Shown here: positions 1-6,198 of the stretch, one piece after another
How positions within the stretch are numbered: the first letter of the stretch is position 1
How the letters are laid out: the number at the start of each line of letters is the position of its first letter
From: Christensenella sp. UBA7588
GTDB taxonomy: Bacteria > Bacillota > Clostridia > Christensenellales > CAG-917
Assembly (NCBI GenBank): GCA_002478945.1
Contig: DLKM01000001.1
Location: 1 to 15,990, forward strand
DNA length: 15,990 nt
Reading direction: 5' to 3'
Made by a program: the position numbers and the translations under genes
The notes under the pieces: model-generated
The model's database searches: none
What the model saw: only the letters and a program-made list of their open reading frames with translations
Told to the model about the DNA's origin: nothing

Positions 1-668
<668 letters not shown>

Positions 669-800
669 ATCTTGACTGTCTTTAACTTTTTGTTCAAAGG
701 TTTTTAGACGCTTGTTTTAATGATTTAATTCACATTAAAAATCGCTTTTCCAAATTATGTTCAATTATCAAGGTTCGTTTTGCTGTCTTTTTGTGACAGC
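669..800 (-). other. rRNA operon leader
   Basis: This is the transcribed leader between the proximal rRNA promoter and the 16S 5' end. On the minus strand 755-775 reads AACCTTGATAATTGAACATAA, which resembles the CCTTGAAAATTGAACA-type elements in Clostridia rRNA leaders and spacers linked to antitermination or processing. A small CTGTC/GACAG stem lies near 783-799. Both role assignments are by resemblance only. Confidence 0.5.
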
Positions 801-806
801 CTCTAA

Positions 807-835
807 ATACTATCATAAGCGATTTTCTTTGTCAA
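807..835 (-). promoter_or_regulatory. rRNA promoter P2 (proximal)
   Basis: On the minus strand there is a consensus -35 TTGACA (complement of 830-835), a 17-bp spacer, and -10 TAGTAT (complement of 807-812). Upstream (836-890) is rich in A-tracts of the UP-element kind. The expected start is near 800, about 130 nt before 16S. Confidence 0.85.
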
Positions 836-866
836 CGATTTTTTTATCATTTTCAAGAAATTTTTT

Positions 867-886
867 GAAGTTTTTTTCAAAACTTC
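867..886 (-). other. Hairpin between the rRNA promoters
   Basis: On the minus strand this is a perfect 8-bp stem, GAAGTTTT and AAAACTTC, closed by a GAAA (GNRA-type) tetraloop. It would form in transcripts from the distal promoter only. It lacks a clean T-run, so a terminator role is not supported. Confidence 0.4.
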
Positions 887-962
887 CGACAACCCAAAAT
901 CTTGTGCTTTCGATTGCTCTCAATCACTATTGAATTGCCCTATCACTTCTGACAGCCTGCAT

Positions 963-991
963 ATAATAACCCTTTGAGTTTTTTTTGTAAA
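963..991 (-). promoter_or_regulatory. rRNA promoter P1 (distal)
   Basis: On the minus strand: -35 TTTACA (complement of 986-991), a 17-bp spacer, -10 TATTAT (complement of 963-968). A-tracts lie upstream (1003-1035). Tandem promoters of this kind are usual for bacterial rRNA operons. Confidence 0.7.
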
Positions 992-1610
992 GCGTTTTTC
1001 GTCGATTTTTGAAATTTTTTTAAGATTTTTTTCAGTATACGTTTTATTATACAAAATGCCTTTTTATTTTGCTATTTATAACCTATATTGCACAAAACCA
1101 CGTTAAATAGGATACTTCGATACATCGATTCAACATTTTGGCACAAAATGCGCAAATATTCGGCGGTTTGCCTTTCGGGCGCATTTCTGCAAATTCTTTG
1201 ATGCACATATAACCGCGTTTTCGAATTAACGGCAAATTCAGTCAGCCGTTTTATTGTCAACATCTCCGCACTTGCCCGAATAGCTTGACGATTCCTATTT
1301 ATGGCGTAGGCGTGCGTATGCGTACGCATGTACGCGCGCGCATACGCGTATATATATTGTATATATAATACGATAAGTGTTTTAATATTATATAGAGTAT
1401 GTCCAAGTATCTCATAAGCGGATAATCGCATATTACACCTCGATACGCCATTCGAACTCAGAACTTACAGACTACTATCTTTGCCGCTATTCATATCTCG
1501 GCTTTAATGAACATATAAACCGAATAATACACTAATCGTGTTTCGCTAAAATTGACACCTCATTGCTACACTTATCGTGTTTTTAATTGTTGTGCGTTGC
1601 CGTATTAATT
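992..1610. other. Gene-free intergenic region
   Basis: There is no convincing gene on either strand. The region is AT-rich at its left end, where it forms upstream A-tracts for the rRNA promoters. It contains the alternating tract at 1310-1357 and two near-identical small hairpins, ACAC-TAATC-GTGT near 1529 and ACAC-TTATC-GTGT near 1568, the second followed by a short T-run. The 119-codon ORF across 1072-1431 has unnatural composition where it crosses the alternating tract and lacks an SD site. Confidence 0.6.
1310..1357. repeat. 48-bp alternating purine/pyrimidine tract
   Basis: Every step from 1310 to 1357 alternates purine and pyrimidine: first a GC-rich half (GCGTGCGTATGCG...), then CGCGCGCGC, then TATATATAT. 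After one phase break it continues for about 10 more bases. It includes the perfect 12-bp palindrome ATGCGTACGCAT at 1318-1329. Such tracts favour left-handed Z-DNA or cruciform extrusion under negative supercoiling. That behaviour is inferred. Confidence 0.85.
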
Positions 1611-1638
1611 TAAAAAGCCCGTGTAAATCGCACGAGCT
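1611..1638 (-). terminator. Rho-independent terminator of mnmA
   Basis: On the minus strand AGCTCGTG and CACGGGCT form an 8-bp stem (one G-U pair) with a 7-nt loop, followed by a T-run (complement of 1612-1616). It lies 36 bp past the mnmA stop. Confidence 0.85.
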
Positions 1639-1673
1639 TATATAATCTGTTATAATCTGTTTTTTAGTATCTA

Positions 1674-2765
1674 TTATATATCGAAAGAGTGATTTATCAC
1701 ACCACCGCCAAGGCAAATATCTCCGTAATACACGACGGCGTATTGTCCTTCGGCTATTGCTCTTTGTTTATTTTCAAACACGATTCGTGTATTTCCGTTA
1801 TCGAGAACCGTTAGCTTTGCTTTCTGCAGCGGTTGACGATGTTTGATACGAACGGCACATTCGAACTCATTTGACGGAGGCGGCGTAATGAAATTGAACC
1901 CTTCGGTCTCGAGTCCGTATTTGAAAAGGACGTCGTCCTCTCCTTGAGATACGATAAGAAGGTTGCGTGCTACGTCTTTGCCAAGCACAAACCACCTTTC
2001 TCCGTTACCGTCGGCACTTCCGCCGATTCCGAGACCTCGGCGTTGCCCCAGCGTATAAAAATAGACTCCGTGATGTCTGCCGACAACCTTGCCGTCCTGC
2101 GTTACGATGTCTCCATCTTTCATCGGGATATACTGCGACAGGAATTGTCTGAAATTACGCTCGCCGATAAAGCAAATGCCCGTACTGTCTTTTTTCTTTG
2201 CTACGGGAATATCGAATTTGATTGCAAGCTCTCGGACTTCGGGCTTTGTCAAATCTCCGAGCGGAAAAATAACGTCTCTGAGTTGATGAGATGACACTTG
2301 ATTGAGAAAATAGGTCTGGTCCTTATTGTCGTCTTTCGCACGCAAAAGATAATGCATATCTCCGTCGTGGCGAACTCTGCAATAATGTCCCGTTGCGATA
2401 TAGTCTGCACCGAGTTCTCTTGCGAAATCCGCAAACGGTCCGAATTTGACCTCTCGATTGCAAAGTACGTCGGGATTTGGTGTGCGCCCCTTTTTGTATT
2501 CCTCGACAAACAACTTGAAAACGTTGTCCATATACTGCTTGGAAAAATCGACGGAATAATACGGAATGCCTATTTTATCGCAGACGTATTGCACGTCGGT
2601 CCAGTCCTGCTCTCCCGTACAGCAACCGTTTGGGTCGGTTTCTTTCCAGTTGGACATATAAAGTCCGACAACGTCAAAACCCTGCTCTTTCAAAAGAGCA
2701 GCGGATACTGCGCTATCCACGCCGCCGGACATACCGACTACAACACGTTTTTTCTTATCACTCAT
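1674..2765 (-). CDS. mnmA: tRNA-specific 2-thiouridylase MnmA
   Basis: This cytoplasmic enzyme thiolates the wobble uridine (s2U34) of the Lys, Glu and Gln tRNAs, using ATP to adenylate U34 and persulfide sulfur from a cysteine desulfurase relay. The protein is 363 residues, a normal length. The PP-loop motif SGGVDS is at residues 13-18, ATGHY at 124-128, the catalytic Cys102 in the PDVLCNREVKFG block, and the second catalytic Cys198 in DSTGICFIGE. The C-terminal part is the usual central plus beta-barrel region. The start at 2765 is the only ATG giving a complete PP-loop domain. There is no SD site, and a good promoter ends about 10 bp upstream, so the mRNA may be nearly leaderless. No desulfurase gene is in view. 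Identification is firm. Confidence 0.97.
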   Translation of the reverse strand: MSDKKKRVVVGMSGGVDSAVSAALLKEQGFDVVGLYMSNWKETDPNGCCTGEQDWTDVQYVCDKIGIPYYSVDFSKQYMDNVFKLFVEEYKKGRTPNPDVLCNREVKFGPFADFARELGADYIATGHYCRVRHDGDMHYLLRAKDDNKDQTYFLNQVSSHQLRDVIFPLGDLTKPEVRELAIKFDIPVAKKKDSTGICFIGERNFRQFLSQYIPMKDGDIVTQDGKVVGRHHGVYFYTLGQRRGLGIGGSADGNGERWFVLGKDVARNLLIVSQGEDDVLFKYGLETEGFNFITPPPSNEFECAVRIKHRQPLQKAKLTVLDNGNTRIVFENKQRAIAEGQYAVVYYGDICLGGGVINHSFDI

Positions 2766-2774
2766 AGCGATATT

Positions 2775-2803
2775 ATTTTAACATCTTGCCGCCGATATGT
2801 AAA
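2775..2803 (-). promoter_or_regulatory. mnmA promoter, nearly leaderless
   Basis: On the minus strand: -35 TTTACA (complement of 2798-2803), a 17-bp spacer, -10 TAAAAT (complement of 2775-2780). The expected transcription start (about 2768-2769) is only 3-5 nt before the ATG at 2765. Confidence 0.65.
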
Positions 2804-2812
2804 GCAAGGCAA

Positions 2813-3322
2813 TTACATTTTGATTCGTTTGATATTCCAACCGTCCTGACGATTCAGTTCGTATGCACGCATCAACCTCTGCGCTTCTTTTACATCGTCG
2901 AAAATCATTGCATCGTCCTCGTCATTGCAAAACAAAAGTTTTTTATCTTCCAAATCCGATGTATAAGTGTTTGTCTTCTCATTATAAATGACGTAGTTTT
3001 CTTCTTCTCCGAAATCTTCGTCATTCTGAATAGTCGCATCGGGATTGTTTTTCTCATACATTTCTTTCGTTGCGCAAGCCGCATCGTAAAAACAGCGGCA
3101 CACCGTCTTGGTACACCACGCCAACGCGTATTCGATTATTCCTCCGAACACTCCGCCGAACAAGACAAAACAGCCATACATAACCGAAAGGTTTACACAC
3201 ATTATTATTCCACCGACAACGCTTCCGATAATACCGAGGGTAATGACAATCTTTGCAATTATATACCAAACGTACAAAATACCGTCTGTCGTTTGCAAAT
3301 CTTTGAACGGATTCTTTTTCAT
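2813..3322 (-). CDS. Two-TM membrane protein, paralogue of the adjacent upstream gene
   Basis: I do not recognise a named family. The start is placed at 3322 (MKKNPFKD), not at the upstream ATG at 3415, because AAAGGA sits 7 nt before it. This gives 169 residues. Two hydrophobic segments at about 19-43 and 48-69 are followed by a Cys-containing stretch, a linker rich in Asp, Glu and Asn (about 90-110), and a cytoplasm-type C-terminal domain (about 110-169). That domain matches the C-terminus of the protein at 3388-3918: an IYNEKTNTY-like strand, then Ala-x-x-Phe-x-Asp, a helix, and LN-x-x-DGW near the end. The gene lies 65 bp downstream of its paralogue and probably shares its transcript. A weak promoter in the gap cannot be excluded. 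Function is unknown. Confidence 0.8.
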   Translation of the reverse strand: MKKNPFKDLQTTDGILYVWYIIAKIVITLGIIGSVVGGIIMCVNLSVMYGCFVLFGGVFGGIIEYALAWCTKTVCRCFYDAACATKEMYEKNNPDATIQNDEDFGEEENYVIYNEKTNTYTSDLEDKKLLFCNDEDDAMIFDDVKEAQRLMRAYELNRQDGWNIKRIKM

Positions 3323-3387
3323 AATTATTTCCTTTGAGTTTATTGTGATTTCAACCGTTATTCTATAACATATTGAAGATTTGCCGA

Positions 3388-3918
3388 TTACAATATCACG
3401 GTTTTTACACTCCATCCGTCCTTTTCGTTTAATTTTGACTCTTTCATAAACGAAACGGCGCTATACTCATCTTCAAACGCAGAAGCACCGTTTGGATTGT
3501 CGCAAGTTAAAATCGCAAACCTCCCGAATTGCTGACTGATTCCCGAAAAGTATTGGTCGTCCTTTTTATTGTAAAGCAGAACTCGTTTCTTCGGGACGTC
3601 TGCCTTAGCGTTCTTTGCGTTTTTGGCTTGGTCATCAACGGCAGTTTTAATATTGCCTTTCAGCACTCGTTCAGCGACGTCACAGAAAAATTCGCTTACA
3701 TATTTTATACATTTAACGATTACAAAGCCTATTACACACACGACAACGGCGCCAATCAACATAAGCACCCCCGATAATACCGAGACGCTTATACAATAAT
3801 AAATTCCCATCGCAGCCAACAAAATTGCGCCAAGCGAAATTCCGATATATGCCAAAACTATACCTGTGGAAATCATTCCGCTTGCAATCTCGTATCTGTC
3901 TTTCATTTGTTTGTCCAT
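3388..3918 (-). CDS. Two-TM membrane protein, divergent from the first XRE regulator
   Basis: This is a 176-residue protein of no family I recognise. GGAG lies 7 nt before the ATG at 3918. Strong hydrophobic segments span about 16-43 and 45-68. A Lys/Ala/Asp linker (about 90-110) leads to a C-terminal domain with VLLYNKKDDQY (113-123), Ala-x-x-Phe-Glu-Asp (146-150), a helix, and LNEKDGWSVK (163-172). The last part is shared with the downstream gene, so the two are tandem paralogues with divergent membrane halves. The gene is transcribed from a TTGACA/TATTAT promoter carrying two palindromes, and it faces an XRE regulator that is probably its repressor. Two TM helices plus a small cytosolic domain could suit a sensor, an effector or a toxin-like partner; the sequence does not decide. 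Confidence 0.85.
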   Translation of the reverse strand: MDKQMKDRYEIASGMISTGIVLAYIGISLGAILLAAMGIYYCISVSVLSGVLMLIGAVVVCVIGFVIVKCIKYVSEFFCDVAERVLKGNIKTAVDDQAKNAKNAKADVPKKRVLLYNKKDDQYFSGISQQFGRFAILTCDNPNGASAFEDEYSAVSFMKESKLNEKDGWSVKTVIL

Positions 3919-3935
3919 AATTCTTCTCCGTTTTT

Positions 3936-3955
3936 AATATCGGTATGCCGATATT
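3936..3955. promoter_or_regulatory. Operator-like palindrome of module 1 (start-site copy)
   Basis: Perfect 8-bp arms AATATCGG and CCGATATT are separated by TATG. The palindrome covers the expected start site of the membrane-protein transcript. This is a likely binding site for the XRE protein encoded at 4004-4213. Confidence 0.7.
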
Positions 3956-3962
3956 TTATTAA

Positions 3963-3991
3963 ATAATATCATTATACCGATAATATGTCAA
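3963..3991 (-). promoter_or_regulatory. Promoter of the module 1 membrane genes, with an operator in its spacer
   Basis: On the minus strand: -35 TTGACA (complement of 3986-3991), a 17-bp spacer, -10 TATTAT (complement of 3963-3968). The spacer holds ATTAT-ACCG-ATAAT (3971-3984), which contains the half-site ATACCGATA also found inside the palindrome at 3936-3955. A repressor bound here would block the promoter. No clear plus-strand promoter for the regulator was found. Confidence 0.75.
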
Positions 3992-4003
3992 TAGGAGTTC
4001 ATT

Positions 4004-4213
4004 ATGGATGTTCTTATTGCACAACGAATCAAAGATTCAATGAAAAACGAAAAACTCACGCAAATGCAACTTGCAAAAGCCATAGGCGTCGGGCAAAGCT
4101 CCGTGAGCGATTGGCTCAACTCAAAGAGCGAGCCGAGCATCGACAACCTATGGAAATTAGCCGATTTTTTTGACGTGAGCATAGACTTTCTCGTCGGAAG
4201 AAAAGAAATATAA
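4004..4213 (+). CDS. XRE/Cro-family helix-turn-helix regulator (module 1)
   Basis: This 69-residue protein is a single HTH_3 (lambda cI/Cro-type) DNA-binding domain with no added domain. Helix 2 is in LTQMQLAKAIGV (18-29), the recognition helix GQSSVSDWLN (30-39) follows, and the end is LADFFDVSIDFLVGRKEI, typical of cytoplasmic XRE regulators. AGGAG stands 6 nt before the ATG at 4004. It is divergent from the membrane gene at 3388-3918, across 85 bp with two palindromes, so autoregulation plus repression of that gene is the likely role. It is about 62% identical (43 of 69, counted by eye) to the second regulator at 5106-5324. The family is certain; target and inducer are inferred or unknown. 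Confidence 0.92.
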   Translation: MDVLIAQRIKDSMKNEKLTQMQLAKAIGVGQSSVSDWLNSKSEPSIDNLWKLADFFDVSIDFLVGRKEI

Positions 4214-4255
4214 GAACATATTAAAAAAAAGCACTCCCCGCGGAGTGCTTTTTTA
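4196..4255 (+). repeat. Duplicated regulator 3' end and terminator, copy 1
   Basis: The last codons, the stop and the 3' flank of the first regulator (GGAAGAAAAGAAATATAAG, then AACATATTAAAAAAA and the CACTCC/GGAGTG hairpin) recur almost unchanged behind the second regulator at 5307-5365. The duplication therefore covers gene plus terminator. Confidence 0.9.
4222..4255. terminator. Bidirectional terminator between convergent genes
   Basis: GCACTCC (4231-4237) and GGAGTGC (4242-4248) form a 7-bp stem with loop CCGC. It is flanked by eight A on the left and six T on the right, so it can stop the regulator (plus) and the membrane gene ending at 4269 (minus). Confidence 0.92.
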
Positions 4256-4268
4256 TTGCGAATAAACC

Positions 4269-5033
4269 TTATTTTTTGTTCAGTTGTTTAAGTTTCTTTT
4301 CCTTTTCTTTGTCGGACATATTTGACGTTATCGTCCAAATAATAAGTCCGTCGCTGACATTGGGATAGTTCTTTTTGACCGCCTGCACGTTATTTGGATA
4401 ATTGGCAAGGAATTGTTTTCTTGCGTTCGGCTCCATAACGGCAACGCAAAACGCATCGCTTGTAGCGGAAATTTTGGTTTTTACTTCGTTCATATTCTGC
4501 GGATACTCTCTGAAGAATCTATCCATATCGCTTTTTGTCGCCATACTCATCATAAGAAGCACAGGCGCATTCTTTTTCAATTCGGGAATGACGTCTCCGA
4601 GTTTTTGGCTGTATGAGTCGTACATTGCTTGGCTGCATTTGATAAGAGGTTTGTCTTTCGGGCCTCTCGAGCCTTCGCCTGCAACGTAGTCTTTTCTCGG
4701 GCGAAGTTGGACGGCTTTGACGATGCAATAAATGATGTAAACGGGCGTCGCAACGAGACCGCAAACCAATCCGAGCAATGCAAGAGCAAACTTTTTCCAA
4801 CCGCCGACTCTATAATAACTTCCGTCCGAATTTACGTTGTAAACCGCAACCGCCTCGTTATCTTCGTTTTTCTTACCTCTCGCATAAAACGCAATGCCGA
4901 ACGGGAGTCCGCAACATAATAGTCCCACGATAAGTATAACAATGTTTCCTCCGGCGAATCCGACTATTGTAAGCGGAAGTCCAATCGCATAACCGATTGT
5001 CAGAAATACTGCTTTGAGTATAAATTTAACCAT
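4269..5033 (-). CDS. Three-TM membrane protein with a C-terminal repeat domain, divergent from the second XRE regulator
   Basis: No family is recognised. The start is at 5033 (MVKFILKAV), because AGGAGG lies 6 nt upstream; the in-frame ATG at 5057 lacks an SD. The protein has 254 residues. Hydrophobic segments lie at about 3-26, 29-51 and 80-108, with a short polar loop (53-79) containing Tyr/Asn/Gly residues. The rest is soluble. It holds two copies of a motif 35 residues apart, at about 173-200 and 208-235: Phe-x-x-x-Tyr-Pro-x-Asn-x-x-x-Val-Lys, then Ser-Asp and a hydrophobic strand. The tail is Lys-rich (KEKEKKLKQLNKK). It is not visibly homologous to the module 1 membrane proteins. A consensus promoter with an operator in its spacer implies strong expression once repression lifts. 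Confidence 0.85.
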   Translation of the reverse strand: MVKFILKAVFLTIGYAIGLPLTIVGFAGGNIVILIVGLLCCGLPFGIAFYARGKKNEDNEAVAVYNVNSDGSYYRVGGWKKFALALLGLVCGLVATPVYIIYCIVKAVQLRPRKDYVAGEGSRGPKDKPLIKCSQAMYDSYSQKLGDVIPELKKNAPVLLMMSMATKSDMDRFFREYPQNMNEVKTKISATSDAFCVAVMEPNARKQFLANYPNNVQAVKKNYPNVSDGLIIWTITSNMSDKEKEKKLKQLNKK

Positions 5034-5057
5034 AATGTTCCTCCTGAGTGTTTTCAC

Positions 5058-5075
5058 ACTTGCCCAAGGGCAAGT
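5058..5075. promoter_or_regulatory. Operator-like palindrome O1 of module 2
   Basis: ACTTGCCC and GGGCAAGT form perfect 8-bp arms around AA. It overlaps the -35 of the regulator promoter and lies just past the start site of the membrane-gene promoter. Its centre is 29 bp from that of O2. Confidence 0.8.
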
Positions 5076-5088
5076 ATATGCATATTAT
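5060..5088 (+). promoter_or_regulatory. Promoter of the second XRE regulator
   Basis: -35 TTGCCC (5060-5065), a 17-bp spacer, -10 TATTAT (5083-5088). The -35 lies inside palindrome O1 and the -10 touches O2, which suits autorepression. Confidence 0.6.
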
Positions 5089-5112
5089 ATGCCCAAGGAC
5101 ATATAATGTCAA
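5084..5112 (-). promoter_or_regulatory. Consensus promoter of the module 2 membrane gene
   Basis: On the minus strand: perfect -35 TTGACA (complement of 5107-5112), a 17-bp spacer, perfect -10 TATAAT (complement of 5084-5089). Palindrome O2 occupies the spacer. The -35 overlaps the first codons of the divergent regulator. Confidence 0.85.
5087..5104. promoter_or_regulatory. Operator-like palindrome O2 of module 2
   Basis: ATATGCCC and GGACATAT surround AA, with one mismatched pair. The core TGCCCAAGGACA differs by one base from O1 (TGCCCAAGGGCA). It also contains the SD (AAGGA) of the regulator gene. Confidence 0.75.
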
Positions 5113-5324
5113 CTATGAATATATTAATTGTGGAAAGAATCAAAGAATTATTAAAATCCGAGGGACTGACTCAAAGCAAACTCGCAAGCGGAATCAACGT
5201 AAACCAAAGCACGGTTTGCAACTGGTTAAACGGCAAAAAAGAGCCGTCTATCGAAAGCCTGTGGAGGCTTGCCGATTTTTTCGACGTAAGCGTGGACTAT
5301 CTGATAGGAAGAAAAGAAATATAA
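5106..5324 (+). CDS. XRE/Cro-family helix-turn-helix regulator (module 2)
   Basis: This 72-residue HTH_3 protein is a paralogue of the regulator at 4004-4213 and differs at the recognition helix: NQSTVCNWLN here against GQSSVSDWLN there. The end LADFFDVSVDYLIGRKEI is nearly the same. The start at 5106 is chosen because AAGGA is 6 nt upstream. A start at 5115 would match the paralogue's length exactly but has no SD. The gene lies between its own likely operators and a terminator homologous to that of the first copy. Inferred role: represses itself and the divergent membrane gene at 4269-5033. The inducing signal is unknown, and no peptidase (ImmA-type) or second regulatory domain is present. 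Confidence 0.92.
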   Translation: MSTMNILIVERIKELLKSEGLTQSKLASGINVNQSTVCNWLNGKKEPSIESLWRLADFFDVSVDYLIGRKEI

Positions 5325-5365
5325 GAACATATTAAAAAAACACTCCCCTCGGAGTGCTTTTCTTT
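5307..5365 (+). repeat. Duplicated regulator 3' end and terminator, copy 2
   Basis: This is the second copy of the segment at 4196-4255, identical over about 34 bases across the stop codon, with a slightly degraded terminator stem. Confidence 0.9.
5333..5365 (+). terminator. Terminator of the second XRE regulator
   Basis: CACTCC (5341-5346) and GGAGTG (5351-5356) form a 6-bp stem around CCTC, followed by CTTTTCTTTT. Confidence 0.85.
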
Positions 5366-5470
5366 TGATTTAATAGTTATTTCAAGATAATGATTGTTGT
5401 ACTATGCAATACAGCTTCTATTCATTGTATCTTTTATAAAACGCAATCGCATCTCGTATTTATACAAACA

Positions 5471-5494
5471 AAAACGGAGAAAAATCTCCGTTTT
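5471..5494 (-). terminator. Terminator of the zinc-ribbon membrane gene
   Basis: AAAACGGAGA and TCTCCGTTTT form a 10-bp stem around AAAA. The minus strand continues into a short T-run and the plus strand also ends in T's, so it may act both ways. Nothing else is evident between 5366 and 5470. Confidence 0.85.
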
Positions 5495-5532
5495 TAATTT
5501 TATCGATACCTTTTGCGATGTTTAAGCCTCGT

Positions 5533-6147
5533 TTACGGCAAAAGCGTTGCAAGCAACGAGAATGCATCGACCATCGTCGAAAGCGAGCCTAATACGCCGA
5601 TAAGTATCACAAAATAGATTACAGAACCAACGACGCTCAGTACGATTGAAACGAGACATCCGATACCTGCCGCACGAGCGCGTTTGGGATAGTCGTTTTT
5701 CCAAACGAGCCAAAGAATAAAGCCTACGATAGGAAGGAAGAATCCAAGAACGCCCCAACCTGCGGAATCGCTTTTATCCTCTTTTTCAGGTTGATTTTGC
5801 GATTGTGCTGCGTTGCGATACGCATTGTTTGCGTTGTAGGTTTCGTATCTCGGCTGTTGATTTTGGGGAACGTAATACTTGGTTTTCTCAAGAAGATTGC
5901 CGATATTTTGGTCTCCGATTTGAGAAACCGTAAACGTCGAGATAGGTTCGTTTGCAAAGTCGAAAATAGTCTTGACTACGCCGCCGCAAACGGGACATTT
6001 TGCCAGAATGCAAATAAGGTTGCCGGAGAAATCAAAAGCGATTTCCCATTCGACCGCGTTTCCGCAAAGCGGACAATTCGGCATTGCGGATTGAAACTTG
6101 TTTTGCGCAATCAAACCGATGCCGTCATCATATCTTTGAAATTCCAT
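5533..6147 (-). CDS. Zinc-ribbon, two-TM membrane protein
   Basis: This 204-residue protein has an N-terminal zinc ribbon: CPLC at 25-28 and CPVC at 51-54, four cysteines well placed to bind one zinc. A low-complexity Gln/Asn/Tyr linker follows (about 92-122), then two hydrophobic segments at about 130-149 and 160-187 joined by a basic loop (KNDYPKRARAAG). The layout resembles the many small zinc-ribbon plus short membrane-domain proteins of Clostridia, whose function is not established. The GFFLPIVGFILWLVWK segment is typical of that group. AAAGGAG stands 8 nt before the ATG. The gene follows cysK by 51 bp but has its own plausible promoter inside that gap, and a terminator follows it. Confidence 0.85.
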   Translation of the reverse strand: MEFQRYDDGIGLIAQNKFQSAMPNCPLCGNAVEWEIAFDFSGNLICILAKCPVCGGVVKTIFDFANEPISTFTVSQIGDQNIGNLLEKTKYYVPQNQQPRYETYNANNAYRNAAQSQNQPEKEDKSDSAGWGVLGFFLPIVGFILWLVWKNDYPKRARAAGIGCLVSIVLSVVGSVIYFVILIGVLGSLSTMVDAFSLLATLLP

Positions 6148-6167
6148 AACTTATTCTCCTTTATATA

Positions 6168-6196
6168 AGCATATCGCACTTTTCAGCAAAAATCAA
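6168..6196 (-). promoter_or_regulatory. Possible promoter of the zinc-ribbon gene
   Basis: On the minus strand: -35 TTGATT (complement of 6191-6196), a 17-bp spacer, -10 TATGCT (complement of 6168-6173), just past the cysK stop codon. Confidence 0.5.
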
Positions 6197-6198
6197 CG

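Noticed and set aside
1072..1431. 119-codon minus-strand ORF upstream of the rRNA operon
   Set aside because: Its middle is the alternating purine/pyrimidine tract translated as Tyr/Ala/Thr/His runs, it has no SD, and it resembles no protein family.
5034..5057. Upstream in-frame start for the module 2 membrane protein
   Set aside because: The ATG at 5057 has no SD and its codons would overlap the AGGAGG that serves the ATG at 5033.
2813..5365. Prophage or integrative element around the XRE regulators
   Set aside because: No integrase, replication, packaging or structural gene is present, and the flanking genes are ordinary chromosomal ones.
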